A model generated the notes under the pieces. The model was not told the origin of the DNA. It saw only the letters and a list, made by a program, of their open reading frames with translations, and made no database searches. DNA of 37,991 nt from Verrucomicrobiota bacterium (GTDB lineage Bacteria > Verrucomicrobiota > Verrucomicrobiia > Limisphaerales > JACPZS01). Each line of letters opens with the position of its first letter. The first letter of the stretch is position 1. Shown here piece by piece: positions 23,389-33,740 of this stretch. The DNA is taken from positions 1 through 37,991 of the forward strand of contig JACPZS010000008.1 of NCBI GenBank assembly GCA_016195385.1, given 5' to 3'. A program made the translations under genes and the position numbers.

Positions 23389-23940
23389 GGCGGACATGCA
23401 ATCAGAAACCGCGCACCCGTCAAGCCCGAACCCGAAGTGTGCCAGGTCCAACGGAAGAATTTCACCTGAATTCTGTTTGACTCGTTTTTATTATCGTTTA
23501 CAAAGTGCGGCCTGCTTTCCGGGACGGCGGCAGCGCGGCAGCGGATACGGAAGCTGGAACGGATCGAAGACCGGGGAAGTTCCTGTTGTATTGATAGATT
23601 TGTTGCGCTCGTGGTCTTGTAGTGAGCGCGCAAAAATATCCAGACTTATCCGTGCCATTAACGGAATGTAAATCGTTCCCCAGTGAGCAAACTTTGCTTG
23701 CAGATGAAGCAACCGATGGTTACAGATTTCTTAGCGGTGAGCAGTATTTCTAATTTGTTTTGAATTGTTTGATGGCTTTTTCTAATTTTCGATTTTTGAG
23801 TTCGCGCCTCGTGAGGCAGTCAATTTCACTTTTGTGGACTCGTTGTCGATATGGCCATTTCCGGTAACAACTTTAGGGTTTCACCGGATCGGTTGAGACA
23901 ATCTGCCTGGGTAACCGAAGGCAGAATTCCTTAAAACGTA
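23389..23940. other. Intergenic region upstream of the act operon
   Basis: 552 bp between the DUF3568 lipoprotein start and actA. No open frame with family features was found. The right half is AT-rich compared with the rest of the window (about 23700-23870) and must hold the promoter of the long respiratory operon. A possible -35/-10 pair (ttgaat at 23760, taattt at 23783, 17-bp spacer) is only a weak match. No ribosome-binding site precedes the actA ATG. Confidence 0.5.
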
Positions 23941-24609
23941 ATGTCCGACACATTTCCAAAATGGACCAATAAGCTGCCGGCCAAAGTGATGGTCGGCGCG
24001 ATTTTGGTGGGCACCGCCCTGACCGGCGGCTTCTGGTATTACTTCACGCCGAAGTATGTGCGTGTCGGTTATCAGCCGATTCAGCCCGTCGCTTTTTCGC
24101 ACGCGATTCATGCGGACCAACTCGGAGTGGATTGCCGCTATTGTCACAACGGCGTCGAGAAATCCTGGTTTTCCAACATCCCGGCGGCGTCCACGTGCAT
24201 GAACTGTCATGCGCAGGTGCTCGCCACGGATCCGAAGCTGGCCCTTGTTCGTGAGAGCTTCAAGACGGGCAAGCCGATTCCTTGGGTGCAGATTCATAAA
24301 GTCCCTGACTACGTTTTTTTTAATCATTCCGTTCACGTGAATCGCGGCGTCAGTTGCGTCCATTGCCACGGGCCGGTGAACAAGATGGATGAGATTTATC
24401 ATGCGAAGCCGCTGGGCATGACTTTTTGCCTCGAATGCCATCGCGACCCCGGCAAAAATTTGCGGCCGCTCGATAAAATTACGGATCTCGATTGGAGCTA
24501 CAGCCAGGACGCGGTCAAAGCGGCCACGATGGCGAAGTCAGCCGGAGAAAAATACGTGCATGACATGAAGGTCAACGCTTCGCAAAACTGCTCCGCCTGT
24601 CACCGATGA
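23941..24609 (+). CDS. actA: Alternative complex III pentahaem cytochrome c subunit ActA
   Basis: 222 residues. One membrane helix near 15-35 (V-M-V-G-A-I-L-V-G-T-A-L-T-G-G-F) anchors the protein, and the rest faces the periplasm. Five C-x-x-C-H haem sites are present: C-R-Y-C-H (65-69), C-M-N-C-H (86-90), C-V-H-C-H (139-143), C-L-E-C-H (163-167) and C-S-A-C-H (217-221), as in ActA of alternative complex III, a quinol:cytochrome c oxidoreductase that replaces bc1. It is the first gene of actABCDEF and overlaps actB by 4 bp (ATGA). Confidence 0.96.
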   Translation: MSDTFPKWTNKLPAKVMVGAILVGTALTGGFWYYFTPKYVRVGYQPIQPVAFSHAIHADQLGVDCRYCHNGVEKSWFSNIPAASTCMNCHAQVLATDPKLALVRESFKTGKPIPWVQIHKVPDYVFFNHSVHVNRGVSCVHCHGPVNKMDEIYHAKPLGMTFCLECHRDPGKNLRPLDKITDLDWSYSQDAVKAATMAKSAGEKYVHDMKVNASQNCSACHR

Positions 24610-27600
24610 AAACGATTCCTCCACCTTGTCCCGAGCCGGAAAACGGCGTGCAGTACTGGCGCAGCCTGGATCAACTCGCCGGCACGCCCGCGTTTCAGTC
24701 GTGGGCAGAACGCGAATTCCCCGCCGGCGCGAGCGAATTGCGCGATGACGTGACACGCCGCGATTTCGTGCGGCTCATGTCCGCTTCGTTCTTGCTGGCC
24801 GGTTTTGGTCTGACCGGTTGCCGTCGGCCCGAGGAAAAAATTTATCCGTTCTCCAAAATGCCGGAGAATTACGTGCATGGTGTGCCGCAATACTACGCGA
24901 CGGCCATGCCGACGCGCGGCAGTGCCATTCCGCTCGTCGCGAAGTGGAACGACGGCCGTCCGACCAAGGTCGAGGGCAACGCGCAACATCCCGACAGCAA
25001 CGGCGGCACGGATCTTTTCGCGCAAGCGTCCATCCTGAATCTCTACGATCCGGATCGCGCGCAACGCTTCACCAAGGGCGGAAACACTGTTTCGTCCGCG
25101 CAGGCGTTGGATTTCCTCGCGACGCTTTCCAAGCAATTCTCGGCGAACAATGGCGAAGGCCTTTGCTTTCTGATGGAGCGCAGCAGTTCGCCTTCGCGCG
25201 TGCGGCTGCAAAACTTGGCCAGCGCCAAGTTCCCACGAGCGCGCTGGTTCATCTACGAGCCAATCGATCTGAGTGTCGATCGCGCCGCGGCCAATATTGC
25301 CTTTACGGCCTCCGGCCTCGCCGCCGGAAACCAACTCACGCCTTATTACCGTTACGATCAAGCCAAAGTAATTTTGTCACTCGACTGCGATTTTATTGGC
25401 GGCGAGGAAGATTGCTACCGGCGCATTCGCGGCTTCGCCAAAGGCCGCAAGATCGCCAAAGCCGGCGACAAGATGAACCGCCTCTACGCGGTCGAGGCAT
25501 TGATGTCGCAGACCGGCGCGAACGCCGATCATCGCTTGCGCGTTCCGGCGAGCGCCGTCAGCCAAGTCGGCGCGCAAATTGCCGCAGAGATTTTCAAGCA
25601 GACCGGCAACAACGAAATGGCTTCGGCCGTCGCCAAACTCGCGCAAGGCAACGCGGCGAATGCGAAATGGATCGCCGAGTGCGCGAAGGATTTGCTCGCG
25701 AACAAAGGCGCGGCGCTTGTCGTTGCTGGCCATCGGCAACCGGCCGCAGTGCATCTGCTCGCGAACGCCCTGAACGCCGCATTGGGCAGCGTTGGTTCGA
25801 CGGTTTTGCTTCATTCGATTCCTGCTCCGGCGTCGGGCACGTTGACCGAATTGACCCAGGCGCTCACCGCGAAACAAGTTGATACGCTCGTTGTCTTTGG
25901 CGGCAATCCGGCCTACAATGCGCCGGCTGATCTGAACTGGGCCGCAACGCAGCGGCAGGCCAAAACGATTGTGCGGCTTGGCTACTACGAGGATGAAACA
26001 TTCGCGACCTGCGACTGGCATTTGCCGGCGGCGCACTACCTTGAATCTTGGGGCGACGCGCGCACGGCAGACGGCACGCTTGTGCCGATTCAGCCGTTGC
26101 TCGAACCGCTCTTCGGCGGCGTGACTGAAATTGAAGTCCTCGCGCGCATCGGCGGGTTGGACAAAGCACGATCCTACGACATCGTTCGCGAAACTTTCCA
26201 AGGCTATGTCAGCGGCGACGTGGAAGGCAGTTGGAAGAAATTCCTGCACGACGGTTTTCTCGCCGGTAGCGCGGCGAAAGCGGTCGATGCCAAATTTGAT
26301 TTTGCCAAAGCCGCGCAAGTTATCGCGACCGCAACCCCGTCCTCGGCTCCGTCGAAGGACAAGCTCGAAGTTGTTTTCCATCGTGACTACAGCGTCGATG
26401 ACGGCCGCTTCACGAACAATGGCTGGCTTCAAGAGTTGCCTGATCCGATCACCAAATTCACTTGGGACAACGCTGTCCTCATCAGCCGCAAGACGGCGGT
26501 GGATCTCGGACTCGTCAACACGGATGTCGTCGAGATCGAAGTCGGCGGTCGCAAAATTCAAGGGCCGGTTTGGATTCAGCCCGGCCAGGCGGATTACACG
26601 CTCGGACTCGCTCTCGGTTACGGACGCGACAAAGCGGGCCGCATCGGAAATTTTAAAGGCGGCAAAGTCGGCTTCAACGCGTATCCGCTCCGCACGAGCG
26701 CCGCGCTTCATGCTGCAGCAGGCGCGAAGGTCACGAAGACTGGCGCGCGTTACGAATTCTCCTGCACGCAAGATCACTGGTCGATGGAAGGCCGGCCAAT
26801 CGTGCGCGAAGCCAATCTCGATCAGTTCAACAAACTGCCGGGCTTCGCCAAGAACATGGACCTGGACGCGCACGCGCCGAACGCCGGCCCCATTTACCAG
26901 CATCCCTACGATTCGCACCCCGAACTGAAGAGCAATATTCATCAGTGGGGCATGTCGATTGACTTGAATTCGTGCGTCGGTTGTTCGGCGTGCGTCATCG
27001 CGTGCCAGAGCGAGAATAACATTCCCATCGTCGGCAAGGAGCAGGTCGGCAAAGGCCGCGAGATGCACTGGATGCGCATCGATCGTTATTTCAGCGGCTC
27101 CGTGGCCAAACAAGTCGGCCGCGTTTCGACGGCGGACGACACGGTGCAGACGACGCAGGAATGGATCGATGAGCCGCAGGTCATCAATCAGCCGATGCTT
27201 TGCCAGCATTGCGAAAGCGCGCCGTGCGAAAGCGTCTGCCCCGTGAACGCCACCGTCCACGACGAGGAAGGCGTCAACGTGATGGCGTACAATCGTTGTG
27301 TCGGCACGCGGTATTGCTCGAACAACTGCGCGTGGAAAGTTCGCCGCTTCAACTTTTTCGATTACAACAAGCGACCGATCGAGAGTCTTTACCAAGGGCC
27401 GCTTGCGACGCGTCCGCAGGACGAATTCGAGTTGGCCAAACTCGTCAAGAACCCCGACGTGACGGTTCGTATGCGCGGCGTCATGGAGAAATGCACGTTC
27501 TGCATTCAGCGCGTTGAGTCGGCCAAGATCGCGCAAAAGGTTAAGGCGAAAATGTCCGGCGACGTCGAAGTGCCGGACGGCACGATCAAGACCGCGTGCG

Positions 27601-27902
27601 AGCAGGTTTGCCCGGCCGAGGCGATTGTGTTCGGAAATATTTTGGATCCCAACAGCCGCGTCAATCAGTTGAAGAAACAGGAGCGCAATTACGCCGTGCT
27701 CGGTTTCCTCGACACCAAACCACGTACGACTTATCTGGCGCGCGTCCGCAATCCGAATCCCGAGATGCCAGATTTCAAGGAGCACCCGCTCCCGTATAGC
27801 CTTGAAGAATATTCTTCGAAAAATGGAAATCCCCTGGAAAGCCATCATGGCGGCCACGCAACTGAGCACGCCCCGGCCAACGGCGAGAAAGGAGCGCACT
27901 AA
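24606..27902 (+). CDS. actB: Alternative complex III iron-sulfur subunit ActB (molybdopterin-like plus ferredoxin domain)
   Basis: 1098 residues, full length. A Tat-type signal is visible ([10 protein letters not shown], 50-59) ending in L-T-G-C, which may also be lipidated. The middle (about 80-770) is the molybdopterin-oxidoreductase-like fold that in ActB carries no Mo cofactor. The C-terminal part (about 785-1010) holds the cysteine groups [31 protein letters not shown] and C-T-F-C plus C-E-Q-V-C-P for Fe-S clusters. It passes electrons from quinol oxidation towards the cytochrome subunits. actC overlaps its stop by 1 bp (TAATG), with AAGGAG just before. Confidence 0.96.
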   Translation: MKTIPPPCPEPENGVQYWRSLDQLAGTPAFQSWAEREFPAGASELRDDVTRRDFVRLMSASFLLAGFGLTGCRRPEEKIYPFSKMPENYVHGVPQYYATAMPTRGSAIPLVAKWNDGRPTKVEGNAQHPDSNGGTDLFAQASILNLYDPDRAQRFTKGGNTVSSAQALDFLATLSKQFSANNGEGLCFLMERSSSPSRVRLQNLASAKFPRARWFIYEPIDLSVDRAAANIAFTASGLAAGNQLTPYYRYDQAKVILSLDCDFIGGEEDCYRRIRGFAKGRKIAKAGDKMNRLYAVEALMSQTGANADHRLRVPASAVSQVGAQIAAEIFKQTGNNEMASAVAKLAQGNAANAKWIAECAKDLLANKGAALVVAGHRQPAAVHLLANALNAALGSVGSTVLLHSIPAPASGTLTELTQALTAKQVDTLVVFGGNPAYNAPADLNWAATQRQAKTIVRLGYYEDETFATCDWHLPAAHYLESWGDARTADGTLVPIQPLLEPLFGGVTEIEVLARIGGLDKARSYDIVRETFQGYVSGDVEGSWKKFLHDGFLAGSAAKAVDAKFDFAKAAQVIATATPSSAPSKDKLEVVFHRDYSVDDGRFTNNGWLQELPDPITKFTWDNAVLISRKTAVDLGLVNTDVVEIEVGGRKIQGPVWIQPGQADYTLGLALGYGRDKAGRIGNFKGGKVGFNAYPLRTSAALHAAAGAKVTKTGARYEFSCTQDHWSMEGRPIVREANLDQFNKLPGFAKNMDLDAHAPNAGPIYQHPYDSHPELKSNIHQWGMSIDLNSCVGCSACVIACQSENNIPIVGKEQVGKGREMHWMRIDRYFSGSVAKQVGRVSTADDTVQTTQEWIDEPQVINQPMLCQHCESAPCESVCPVNATVHDEEGVNVMAYNRCVGTRYCSNNCAWKVRRFNFFDYNKRPIESLYQGPLATRPQDEFELAKLVKNPDVTVRMRGVMEKCTFCIQRVESAKIAQKVKAKMSGDVEVPDGTIKTACEQVCPAEAIVFGNILDPNSRVNQLKKQERNYAVLGFLDTKPRTTYLARVRNPNPEMPDFKEHPLPYSLEEYSSKNGNPLESHHGGHATEHAPANGEKGAH

Positions 27903-29335
27903 TGGCCTCGAACGGTCACGGTGACGAACCTCCAATCCAACCGAATCCGCCGCCTTCGGAACTGGAGCGCGAGCCGCTCGTTTTGAAACAGCGTTCGCTG
28001 GCGTGGCTCTCGGATCAAATCGCCGGCATCGTCGAAGGCAAAACTCCGAAGTGGTGGTGGCCGGCGTTCATCGTCGCGACGCTGGTCATGTTGATGATGT
28101 TTTACATGATCGGCTACCTGTTTTCGACGGGCGTCGGCGTGTGGGGCTTGAACCAGCCCGTCGGCTGGGCGTGGGACATCACGAACTTCGTCTTTTGGAT
28201 CGGCATCGGCCACGCCGGCACGCTGATCTCCGCCATTCTCTTTTTGTTGCGCCAGAAATGGCGCACGTCGATCAACCGCGCTGCCGAAGCGATGACTCTT
28301 TTCGCCGTCGCCTGCGCCGGCATTTTCCCGCTGATTCACGTCGGGCGCATCTGGTATGCGCTCTGGTGGCTGCCGCCGATTCCCAACTCGTACAGCATCT
28401 GGCCTCAGTTTCGTTCGCCGCTTTTGTGGGACGTGTTCGCCGTCTCGACCTACGGGACCGTCTCGTTGCTGTTTTGGTACACGGGACTGATTCCAGACCT
28501 CGCGACGCTGCGTGATCGCGCAAAGACAAAAATTCGCCGGTTTGCTTACGGCTTATTCGCGCTCGGTTGGACTGGCTCCAATCGTCATTGGAGCAATTAC
28601 GAAAAAGCCTATCTGCTCCTCGCCGGTCTCTCGACGCCGCTGGTTCTCTCCGTTCACTCGATCGTTTCATTCGACTTCGCCGTGTCGCAGGTTCCCGGCT
28701 GGCACACGACGATCTTCCCGCCGTATTTCGTCGCGGGTGCGATTTTTTCCGGCTTCGGGATGGTGCTCACGTTGATGATTCCGCTGCGCTCGCTTTGCAA
28801 ACTCGAGGACGTGATCACCGAGCGGCACGTCGAATTGATGTGCAAAGTCATTTTGGGGACCGGCTCCATCGTAGGTTACGCCTACGGCATGGAATTTTTC
28901 ATCGCGTGGTATGGCGGCAATCCCTACGAACTCTTCGCCTTCAAGAACCGCGCGTTCGGCCCTTACTGGTGGGCCTACTGGACCATGATCTCGTGCAACG
29001 TCATTTCGCCGCATCTATTCTGGAAACGCTCGTTCCGACGCAACATGATTTTCGTCTGGATCGTTTCGATCTTCGTGAACATCGGCATGTGGTTCGAGCG
29101 CTTCGTGATCATCGTGACTTCGTTGCACCGTGATTACATGCCGTCGAACTGGGGTTACTTTAAGCCGACCTACGTGGATGTTTGCACGTTCGTCGGGAGC
29201 TTCGGTCTGTTCTGTTTTCTCTTCCTTCTGTTCATGCGGTTCCTGCCGGTGATCGCCATTTCCGAAGTGAAGGGCGTCACGCCGCAGGCTGATCCGCATC
29301 ATCCGCTTGGCGGCGCGAAAGGAGGGCATCACTGA
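27902..29335 (+). CDS. actC: Alternative complex III quinol-binding membrane subunit ActC (NrfD/PsrC family)
   Basis: 477 residues with about ten membrane helices, the NrfD-like layout. Family blocks: [19 protein letters not shown] near residue 95-115, F-P-L-I-H-V-G-R near 140, and P-V-V-A-type helix ends. A soluble His/Gly-rich tail closes the protein. ActC is one of the two NrfD-like proteins of the complex and is thought to bind menaquinol or ubiquinol. It overlaps actB by 1 bp and actD by 1 bp (TGATG), so translation is coupled along the operon. Confidence 0.95.
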   Translation: MASNGHGDEPPIQPNPPPSELEREPLVLKQRSLAWLSDQIAGIVEGKTPKWWWPAFIVATLVMLMMFYMIGYLFSTGVGVWGLNQPVGWAWDITNFVFWIGIGHAGTLISAILFLLRQKWRTSINRAAEAMTLFAVACAGIFPLIHVGRIWYALWWLPPIPNSYSIWPQFRSPLLWDVFAVSTYGTVSLLFWYTGLIPDLATLRDRAKTKIRRFAYGLFALGWTGSNRHWSNYEKAYLLLAGLSTPLVLSVHSIVSFDFAVSQVPGWHTTIFPPYFVAGAIFSGFGMVLTLMIPLRSLCKLEDVITERHVELMCKVILGTGSIVGYAYGMEFFIAWYGGNPYELFAFKNRAFGPYWWAYWTMISCNVISPHLFWKRSFRRNMIFVWIVSIFVNIGMWFERFVIIVTSLHRDYMPSNWGYFKPTYVDVCTFVGSFGLFCFLFLLFMRFLPVIAISEVKGVTPQADPHHPLGGAKGGHH

Positions 29336-29877
29336 TGAATTCGACGGCTCAACCTTACGCCATCATGGCGGAGTTCGACACGCCGGCAGACGCCATGCAC
29401 GCGGCGGAGCAAATCCGCGACGCGGGCTTTCGCCGCTGGGACGTTCACACGCCGTATCCCGTCCACGGCATGGACGCCGCGATGGGATTGAAAAATTCCA
29501 AAGTCGGCTACTTCACATTCCTCGGCGGCTTGATCGGCTATACCTCCGGCATGTTGATGATTTGGTTCATGAACATGTACGATTACGCCATCGTGGTCGG
29601 CGGCAAACCGCTGTTTAATCCGCTCTTTTCGTTTCCAGTCTCGTACGAATGCACGATTCTGCTCGCGTCCTTCGCCTCGCTCGGGGGGATGCTGTTCCTC
29701 AACGGACTGCCGAAGCATTACCATCCTTTGTTGAAAAATCCCCGCTTCAAAGCCGGCGCGTCGCACGACAAGTTCCTCATCGCCATCGAGTGCGCCGACC
29801 CGCGCTACTCGCCCACCGAAACCCGCAAGCTGCTCGAAGCCGCCGGCAGCAAGCACATCGAAATGGTGGAGGACTGA
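29335..29877 (+). CDS. actD: Alternative complex III subunit ActD (DUF3341)
   Basis: 180 residues. The N-terminal domain starts Y-A-I-M-A-E-F-D-T-P and contains the D-V-H-T-P-Y-P-V-H-G-M-D block diagnostic of ActD. Two membrane helices (about 61-83 and 100-122) follow, then a short C-terminal tail (F-L-I-A-I-E-C-A-D-P-R-Y). ActD carries no cofactor and is a structural subunit. It sits between actC (1-bp overlap) and actE (1-bp gap). Confidence 0.95.
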   Translation: MNSTAQPYAIMAEFDTPADAMHAAEQIRDAGFRRWDVHTPYPVHGMDAAMGLKNSKVGYFTFLGGLIGYTSGMLMIWFMNMYDYAIVVGGKPLFNPLFSFPVSYECTILLASFASLGGMLFLNGLPKHYHPLLKNPRFKAGASHDKFLIAIECADPRYSPTETRKLLEAAGSKHIEMVED

Positions 29878-29878
29878 T

Positions 29879-30511
29879 ATGCGTTACTTCCTCCTCATCT
29901 TCGTGCTTGCCATCGCTACCGTGTTGGGAACGGCCGGTTATCGCGGCACGCTGACACGCAAGTCGCCCCTCGAATTGTTCCCGGACATGAAGCGCCAGGC
30001 CAAGCTTCGTCCGCAGTCCGAGACGCATAATCTTTTCTGGGAAGATAATCGTGGCTCGCGTTTGCCGATTAGCGGCACTGTCTCTCGCAATTCTCCCTAC
30101 GAAGACACGCCGCTGAACACGGGCCGGATCACCGGCACAACAAATTTTGTCGAACTCAACCCGTTGCCGGTCACGCGCGAACTGCTCGAGCGCGGACGCG
30201 AGCGTTTTCAAATCAGTTGCTCCCCTTGCCACGGCGCGCAGGGCGACGGCAAAGGCATCACGACGCAATACGGCATGGCGGGCGTCGTGGCTGATCTGCA
30301 CGACGCGAAGACGAAGAAAATTGTGCAGCAGCCGGACGGCGAGATTTTCAACACCATCAGCAACGGCAAGAACACAATGGGTGCCTACGCTCCGAACATC
30401 GCCATTGAGGATCGCTGGGCGATCGTTGCCTATGTCCGGGCGTTGCAATTAAGCCGCCTCGCCAACGTCGATGAAATTCCTGCCGACAAACGCGCGGCTT
30501 TGAAGAAATAG
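29879..30511 (+). CDS. actE: Alternative complex III monohaem cytochrome c subunit ActE
   Basis: 210 residues. An N-terminal hydrophobic segment (L-L-I-F-V-L-A-I-A-T-V-L-G) is a signal or anchor; the next part has M-K-R-Q-A-K and P-Q-S-E typical of ActE. One haem site, C-S-P-C-H, lies at 114-118, and M167 (N-T-M-G-A-Y) is the likely axial ligand. ActE is the periplasmic exit point that hands electrons to a soluble cytochrome or directly to an oxidase. actF follows after 3 bp. Confidence 0.95.
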   Translation: MRYFLLIFVLAIATVLGTAGYRGTLTRKSPLELFPDMKRQAKLRPQSETHNLFWEDNRGSRLPISGTVSRNSPYEDTPLNTGRITGTTNFVELNPLPVTRELLERGRERFQISCSPCHGAQGDGKGITTQYGMAGVVADLHDAKTKKIVQQPDGEIFNTISNGKNTMGAYAPNIAIEDRWAIVAYVRALQLSRLANVDEIPADKRAALKK

Positions 30512-30514
30512 CCT

Positions 30515-31819
30515 ATGAAGTTGCTTTTCCCCATCGCACGCAAATTCCTCGCCGTCGTAATCATGGCGGTCAGCTTCACGGCGCTGGCTTTGAGCCTGAC
30601 GTCAAACGTCTTCGCGGCCGAGTCGCACGCAGAACCTGCCGCCCAAGCCACATCGGCCGCGGTGGATCATGGCGCGTCGGCAACGCACGACGAAGTTCCG
30701 GTTTCAGCGGTCAAGCAATTCGCTTATTCGTATCTCGTCGCGTTCATGTTCTTTCTCAGCCTCGTGCTGGGATCGTTGTTTCTGGTCATCATACATCACT
30801 TGTTTGATTCCAACTGGTCGGTGCCGATTCGTCGGTTTCTCGAACACATCGCCTGCCTGTCGTTTCCCTGGATGGCCATTCTGTTTGTACCGATCGCCGT
30901 CCTCGCCAAAACAATTTACCCGTGGATGAGCCTCGATCCGGCGGAGGACCACGCGCTGCACGCGAAGGCCGCGCTGTTCAACATGCCGGCGTTCTATGTC
31001 GTATCGAGCGTGCTGTTCCTGCTGTGGGGCTGGCTTTCGCACGGACTTCGCCGAGAATCCCTGGCGCAGGACAAGACCGGTGCCGCCTCGCACACCAAAG
31101 CCATGCGCCGCTACGCGGCCGGGGGGATTTTCATCTTCGCCTTTTCGATGACGCTCGCGGCCATCTATTGGGTCAAGGCGCTCGAACATCAGTGGTTCTC
31201 GACGATGTATGGTGTTTACTACTTCGCCGGCAGCGTTTGGACCACGCTCGCGACGGCCTACGTGATCACTTACTGGCTCAAGCAGACCGGCCCGTTGCGT
31301 GACGTCGCGCGCGAACGGCAGTTCCACGACATCGGCGTGCTGCTCTTGGCGTTCACGGTCTTCTACGCCTACATCCACTTCTCGCAATACTTCCTGATCT
31401 GGAACGCTGCCGTGCCCGAAGAAACATTCTGGTACGTGAAGCGCGAAAAAGGTTCGTGGTGGGGCATCGGCTTGGTAATCGTGTTCGGCCATTTCCTCGT
31501 GCCGTTTCTGTCGCTGCTGCGCATCGACGCGAAGAAAAACATTTCGCTCATGGCTCCTATCGCCATCTGGGCGTGGCTCATGCACTACTGCGACATGCAA
31601 TTTAACATCATGCCGGTGATTCATCCGAACGGTGTGGCGATTGGCATCTTCGACGTGCTCTGCTTCGCCGGCATTGGTTGGCTGCTGTTTACGTTGTTCA
31701 AAAATAGTTTTGCGGCTCATCCGCCGTATCCGCAGAAGGATCCGCGCTGGGCGGAGACGCTGGGTGTTTATGTGCCCGCGACTGGCGCGCATGCCGCATC
31801 GCATGGAGGTGGCAAATGA
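30515..31819 (+). CDS. actF: Alternative complex III membrane subunit ActF (NrfD-like)
   Basis: 434 residues, with about ten membrane helices after an extended N-terminus (1-60: a hydrophobic stretch F-L-A-V-V-I-M-A-V-S-F-T-A-L and a His/Ala-rich linker). Blocks such as F-L-E-H-I-A-C-L-S-F-P-W-M and H-F-S-Q-Y-F-L-I-W-N are those of ActF, the second NrfD-like subunit. It completes the six-subunit core actABCDEF; no separate actG was recognised. A short gap (31820-31859) with a GGAGG site precedes the next gene. Confidence 0.95.
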   Translation: MKLLFPIARKFLAVVIMAVSFTALALSLTSNVFAAESHAEPAAQATSAAVDHGASATHDEVPVSAVKQFAYSYLVAFMFFLSLVLGSLFLVIIHHLFDSNWSVPIRRFLEHIACLSFPWMAILFVPIAVLAKTIYPWMSLDPAEDHALHAKAALFNMPAFYVVSSVLFLLWGWLSHGLRRESLAQDKTGAASHTKAMRRYAAGGIFIFAFSMTLAAIYWVKALEHQWFSTMYGVYYFAGSVWTTLATAYVITYWLKQTGPLRDVARERQFHDIGVLLLAFTVFYAYIHFSQYFLIWNAAVPEETFWYVKREKGSWWGIGLVIVFGHFLVPFLSLLRIDAKKNISLMAPIAIWAWLMHYCDMQFNIMPVIHPNGVAIGIFDVLCFAGIGWLLFTLFKNSFAAHPPYPQKDPRWAETLGVYVPATGAHAASHGGGK

Positions 31820-31859
31820 AGAATTTCGTTTCACATCATTCAACTGACGGAGGTTTGCG

Positions 31860-32225
31860 ATGAACGCTCAACCAGAGAAAAGTTGCCGCACTTTTTTTTA
31901 TGCCGTGGCCGTGCTGGGTACCTTCTTACTCATGTACGGTATGGTGAAAGTCGTCATCCGCTACACGAAACCGCAGGACACGCGCGAAGCTCGCGCCACT
32001 GAACGTCGCAAAAATCTCGCGGATTTGCGCGCGGCGAATGCCGACGCGCTCAACAACTACGCCTGGGTTGATCAAGGCAAAGGCATCGTGCGCCTGCCGG
32101 TGGATCGTGCGCTCGAACTCGCCGAGCAGAAGTGGAAAAATCCAGCCGAAGCTCGCGTGGATTTGATCAAACGGGCGGAGAAAGCCGCCGCGCCGCCGCC
32201 GGAGAAAAAAAGTGAATTCGAGTGA
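31860..32225 (+). CDS. Small membrane-anchored protein of the respiratory cluster, unknown
   Basis: 121 residues. A single helix (about 12-32) is followed by a charged soluble part: R-E-A-R-A-T-E-R-R-K-N-L-A-D-L-R, then N-N-Y-A-W-V-D-Q-G-K-G-I-V-R-L-P-V-D-R-A-L-E-L. The W-V-D-x-x-x-G-I-V-R-L-P-V-D-R-A block resembles that of short proteins found beside oxidase gene clusters in various bacteria, but I cannot name a family. The 7-nt-spaced GGAGG in the gap before it supports the start. It may be an assembly factor or small subunit of the complex formed with ActABCDEF or the CcoN-like trio. Confidence 0.7.
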   Translation: MNAQPEKSCRTFFYAVAVLGTFLLMYGMVKVVIRYTKPQDTREARATERRKNLADLRAANADALNNYAWVDQGKGIVRLPVDRALELAEQKWKNPAEARVDLIKRAEKAAAPPPEKKSEFE

Positions 32226-32267
32226 GCTGTCGCGAATGTTGACTTTGCGTCGCGACCCATTTTTGTC

Positions 32268-33740
32268 ATGCCGAGTCCATCCATGAGCGTCCCCAGCCAG
32301 CCTTCGCTCAGTGCCGACGATGCTGTCTCGCCGTCGCAGATCGACGCGTCGTGTCGCCTGGCGGTGCTCGGGCTTTTCGTTGGCGCAGCCCTGTGGCTGG
32401 CCATTGGCACCGCGCTTTGGCTGGTGGCTTCGCTGAAACTGATCGGGCCGGATTTCCTCTCCCACTGCCCGTGCCTCACTTACGGTCGCGTCAAGCCAGC
32501 GGCGACGAACGCTTTCATCTACGGCTTCGCGTCGCAGGCCGCGCTCGGCGTGGCGCTCTGGCAACTCTGCCGGTTGGGACGCGTGCTGTTGACGCACACG
32601 GTCGTCTGGGTCATCGGTTCCAAGTTTTGGAACCTCGGCGTGGCGCTCGCCGTGTTTGGCATTCTCGCCGGCGACACGACGGGCATCGAAGGCTTCGAGG
32701 CACCGCGTTATGCGAGTCCAGTTCTGTTCGTCGCCTATTCCGTAATGGCGGTTTGCGCGTTGCTCACATTCCGCGAGCGGCGCGAACCCACACTTTACGT
32801 GTCGCAATGGTATTTGCTGGCCGCGTTATTTTCTTTCCCGTGGCTCTACTCCACGGCGGCGGCGTTGTTGGTTTTCGCACCCGTGCGTGGCGTGCTGCAA
32901 GTCGTCATCAGCGGCTGGTTCGCCAACGGATTGAAAACGCTGTGGCTCACGCCACTGTGCCTCGCTTCGGTTTTTTACTTCCTGCCGAAATTGACGGAGC
33001 GGCCGCTTCACAGCCGAGCGCTCGCGGCGTACGGATTTTGGCTGCTTGCCATCTTCGGCGGCTGGGGCGGCATCGCGGTCGGGCTGCCGGTGCCGCGCTG
33101 GATTCCGGCGGTGAGCACCACGGCGGCGGGCTTGATGCTCATCCCCGTGCTGGCGGTTGCGGTCAACTGCTGGCTCACGATTGAAGGCAACTGGCGGAAG
33201 CTGCTCGCATCGCCCGCGCTCCGCTTCATTGCGTTCGGTCTCGTTTGCTACATTGTCACCGGCGTGATGAGCGCGCTGGGCGCGTCGCATCGCCTCAGTT
33301 CAATTCGCCGCCTGACTTCCTACACCGAAGCGCACCAGATGCTTTTCCTTTTCGGCTTCGTCGCGATGACGCTGGCTGGCGCGATTTACTACATTGTTCC
33401 GCGCCTGACGCAGCAGGAATGGGCCAGGCCAACTTTCGTTAATTTTCATTTCGGAGTCGCGGCGGCGGGCGTGTTGCTCTGCATCGTCACCTTTTTGCCG
33501 GCCAGCTTGAAACAAGGCTTCGGCATGGCCGACGCGGGCAAACTTTTCCCCGAAATTCTCAACTCAATTCTCCCGTTTATCCGTGTTGGCACATTCGGCG
33601 TCATCCTGATCGCGGCGGGAAACGTGGCCTTTGTCGTCAATTTGATTTGGACGTGCGCGCGCTTCCTCGCGGCGAACTGTCCCTGTCAAGAATGGCTGGC
33701 TGTTTCCGTCAAGCCCGCCACCGCAGGAGCCGCGCGATGA
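32268..33740 (+). CDS. CcoN-like protein (cbb3 oxidase subunit I family) lacking most metal ligands
   Basis: 490 residues with about 12 membrane helices, collinear with cbb3 subunit I. Scaffold blocks remain: Y-G-R-V-K-P-A-A-T-N-A, F-Y-F-L-P-K-L-T-E-R-P, and G-A-I-Y-Y-I-V-P-R-L. Compared by eye with remembered CcoN motifs, the low-spin haem His in L-H-T-N-A is A79 and its partner (H-V-H) is M358. The CuB His in G-H-N-A-V-G is N220, and the His-His pair is A270-V271. The active-site Tyr is G264. Only H356, matching the haem b3 ligand, is kept. So dioxygen reduction by the known mechanism is excluded if the alignment holds. It overlaps the CcoO-like gene by 3-4 bp, as a real ccoN would. It may be a haem-poor membrane scaffold for the two cytochromes. 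An alternative ATG is at 32283. Confidence 0.85.
   Translation: MPSPSMSVPSQPSLSADDAVSPSQIDASCRLAVLGLFVGAALWLAIGTALWLVASLKLIGPDFLSHCPCLTYGRVKPAATNAFIYGFASQAALGVALWQLCRLGRVLLTHTVVWVIGSKFWNLGVALAVFGILAGDTTGIEGFEAPRYASPVLFVAYSVMAVCALLTFRERREPTLYVSQWYLLAALFSFPWLYSTAAALLVFAPVRGVLQVVISGWFANGLKTLWLTPLCLASVFYFLPKLTERPLHSRALAAYGFWLLAIFGGWGGIAVGLPVPRWIPAVSTTAAGLMLIPVLAVAVNCWLTIEGNWRKLLASPALRFIAFGLVCYIVTGVMSALGASHRLSSIRRLTSYTEAHQMLFLFGFVAMTLAGAIYYIVPRLTQQEWARPTFVNFHFGVAAAGVLLCIVTFLPASLKQGFGMADAGKLFPEILNSILPFIRVGTFGVILIAAGNVAFVVNLIWTCARFLAANCPCQEWLAVSVKPATAGAAR

Noticed and set aside
23760..23788. Sigma-70-like promoter (ttgaat, 17 bp, taattt) for the act operon
   Set aside because: Only 4/6 and 3/6 matches in an AT-rich stretch, and no supporting signal; mentioned under the intergenic region only.
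25377..27935. An 852-codon open frame antisense to actB
   Set aside because: actB has a full set of family motifs on the plus strand. Long antisense frames are expected in high-G+C coding DNA, and the antisense protein is Arg/His-rich without motifs.
32268..33740. Calling the CcoN-like gene a normal cbb3 oxidase catalytic subunit
   Set aside because: Overall similarity supports the family, but the ligand residues needed for haem b, haem b3/CuB chemistry are mostly replaced, so the functional name would mislead.
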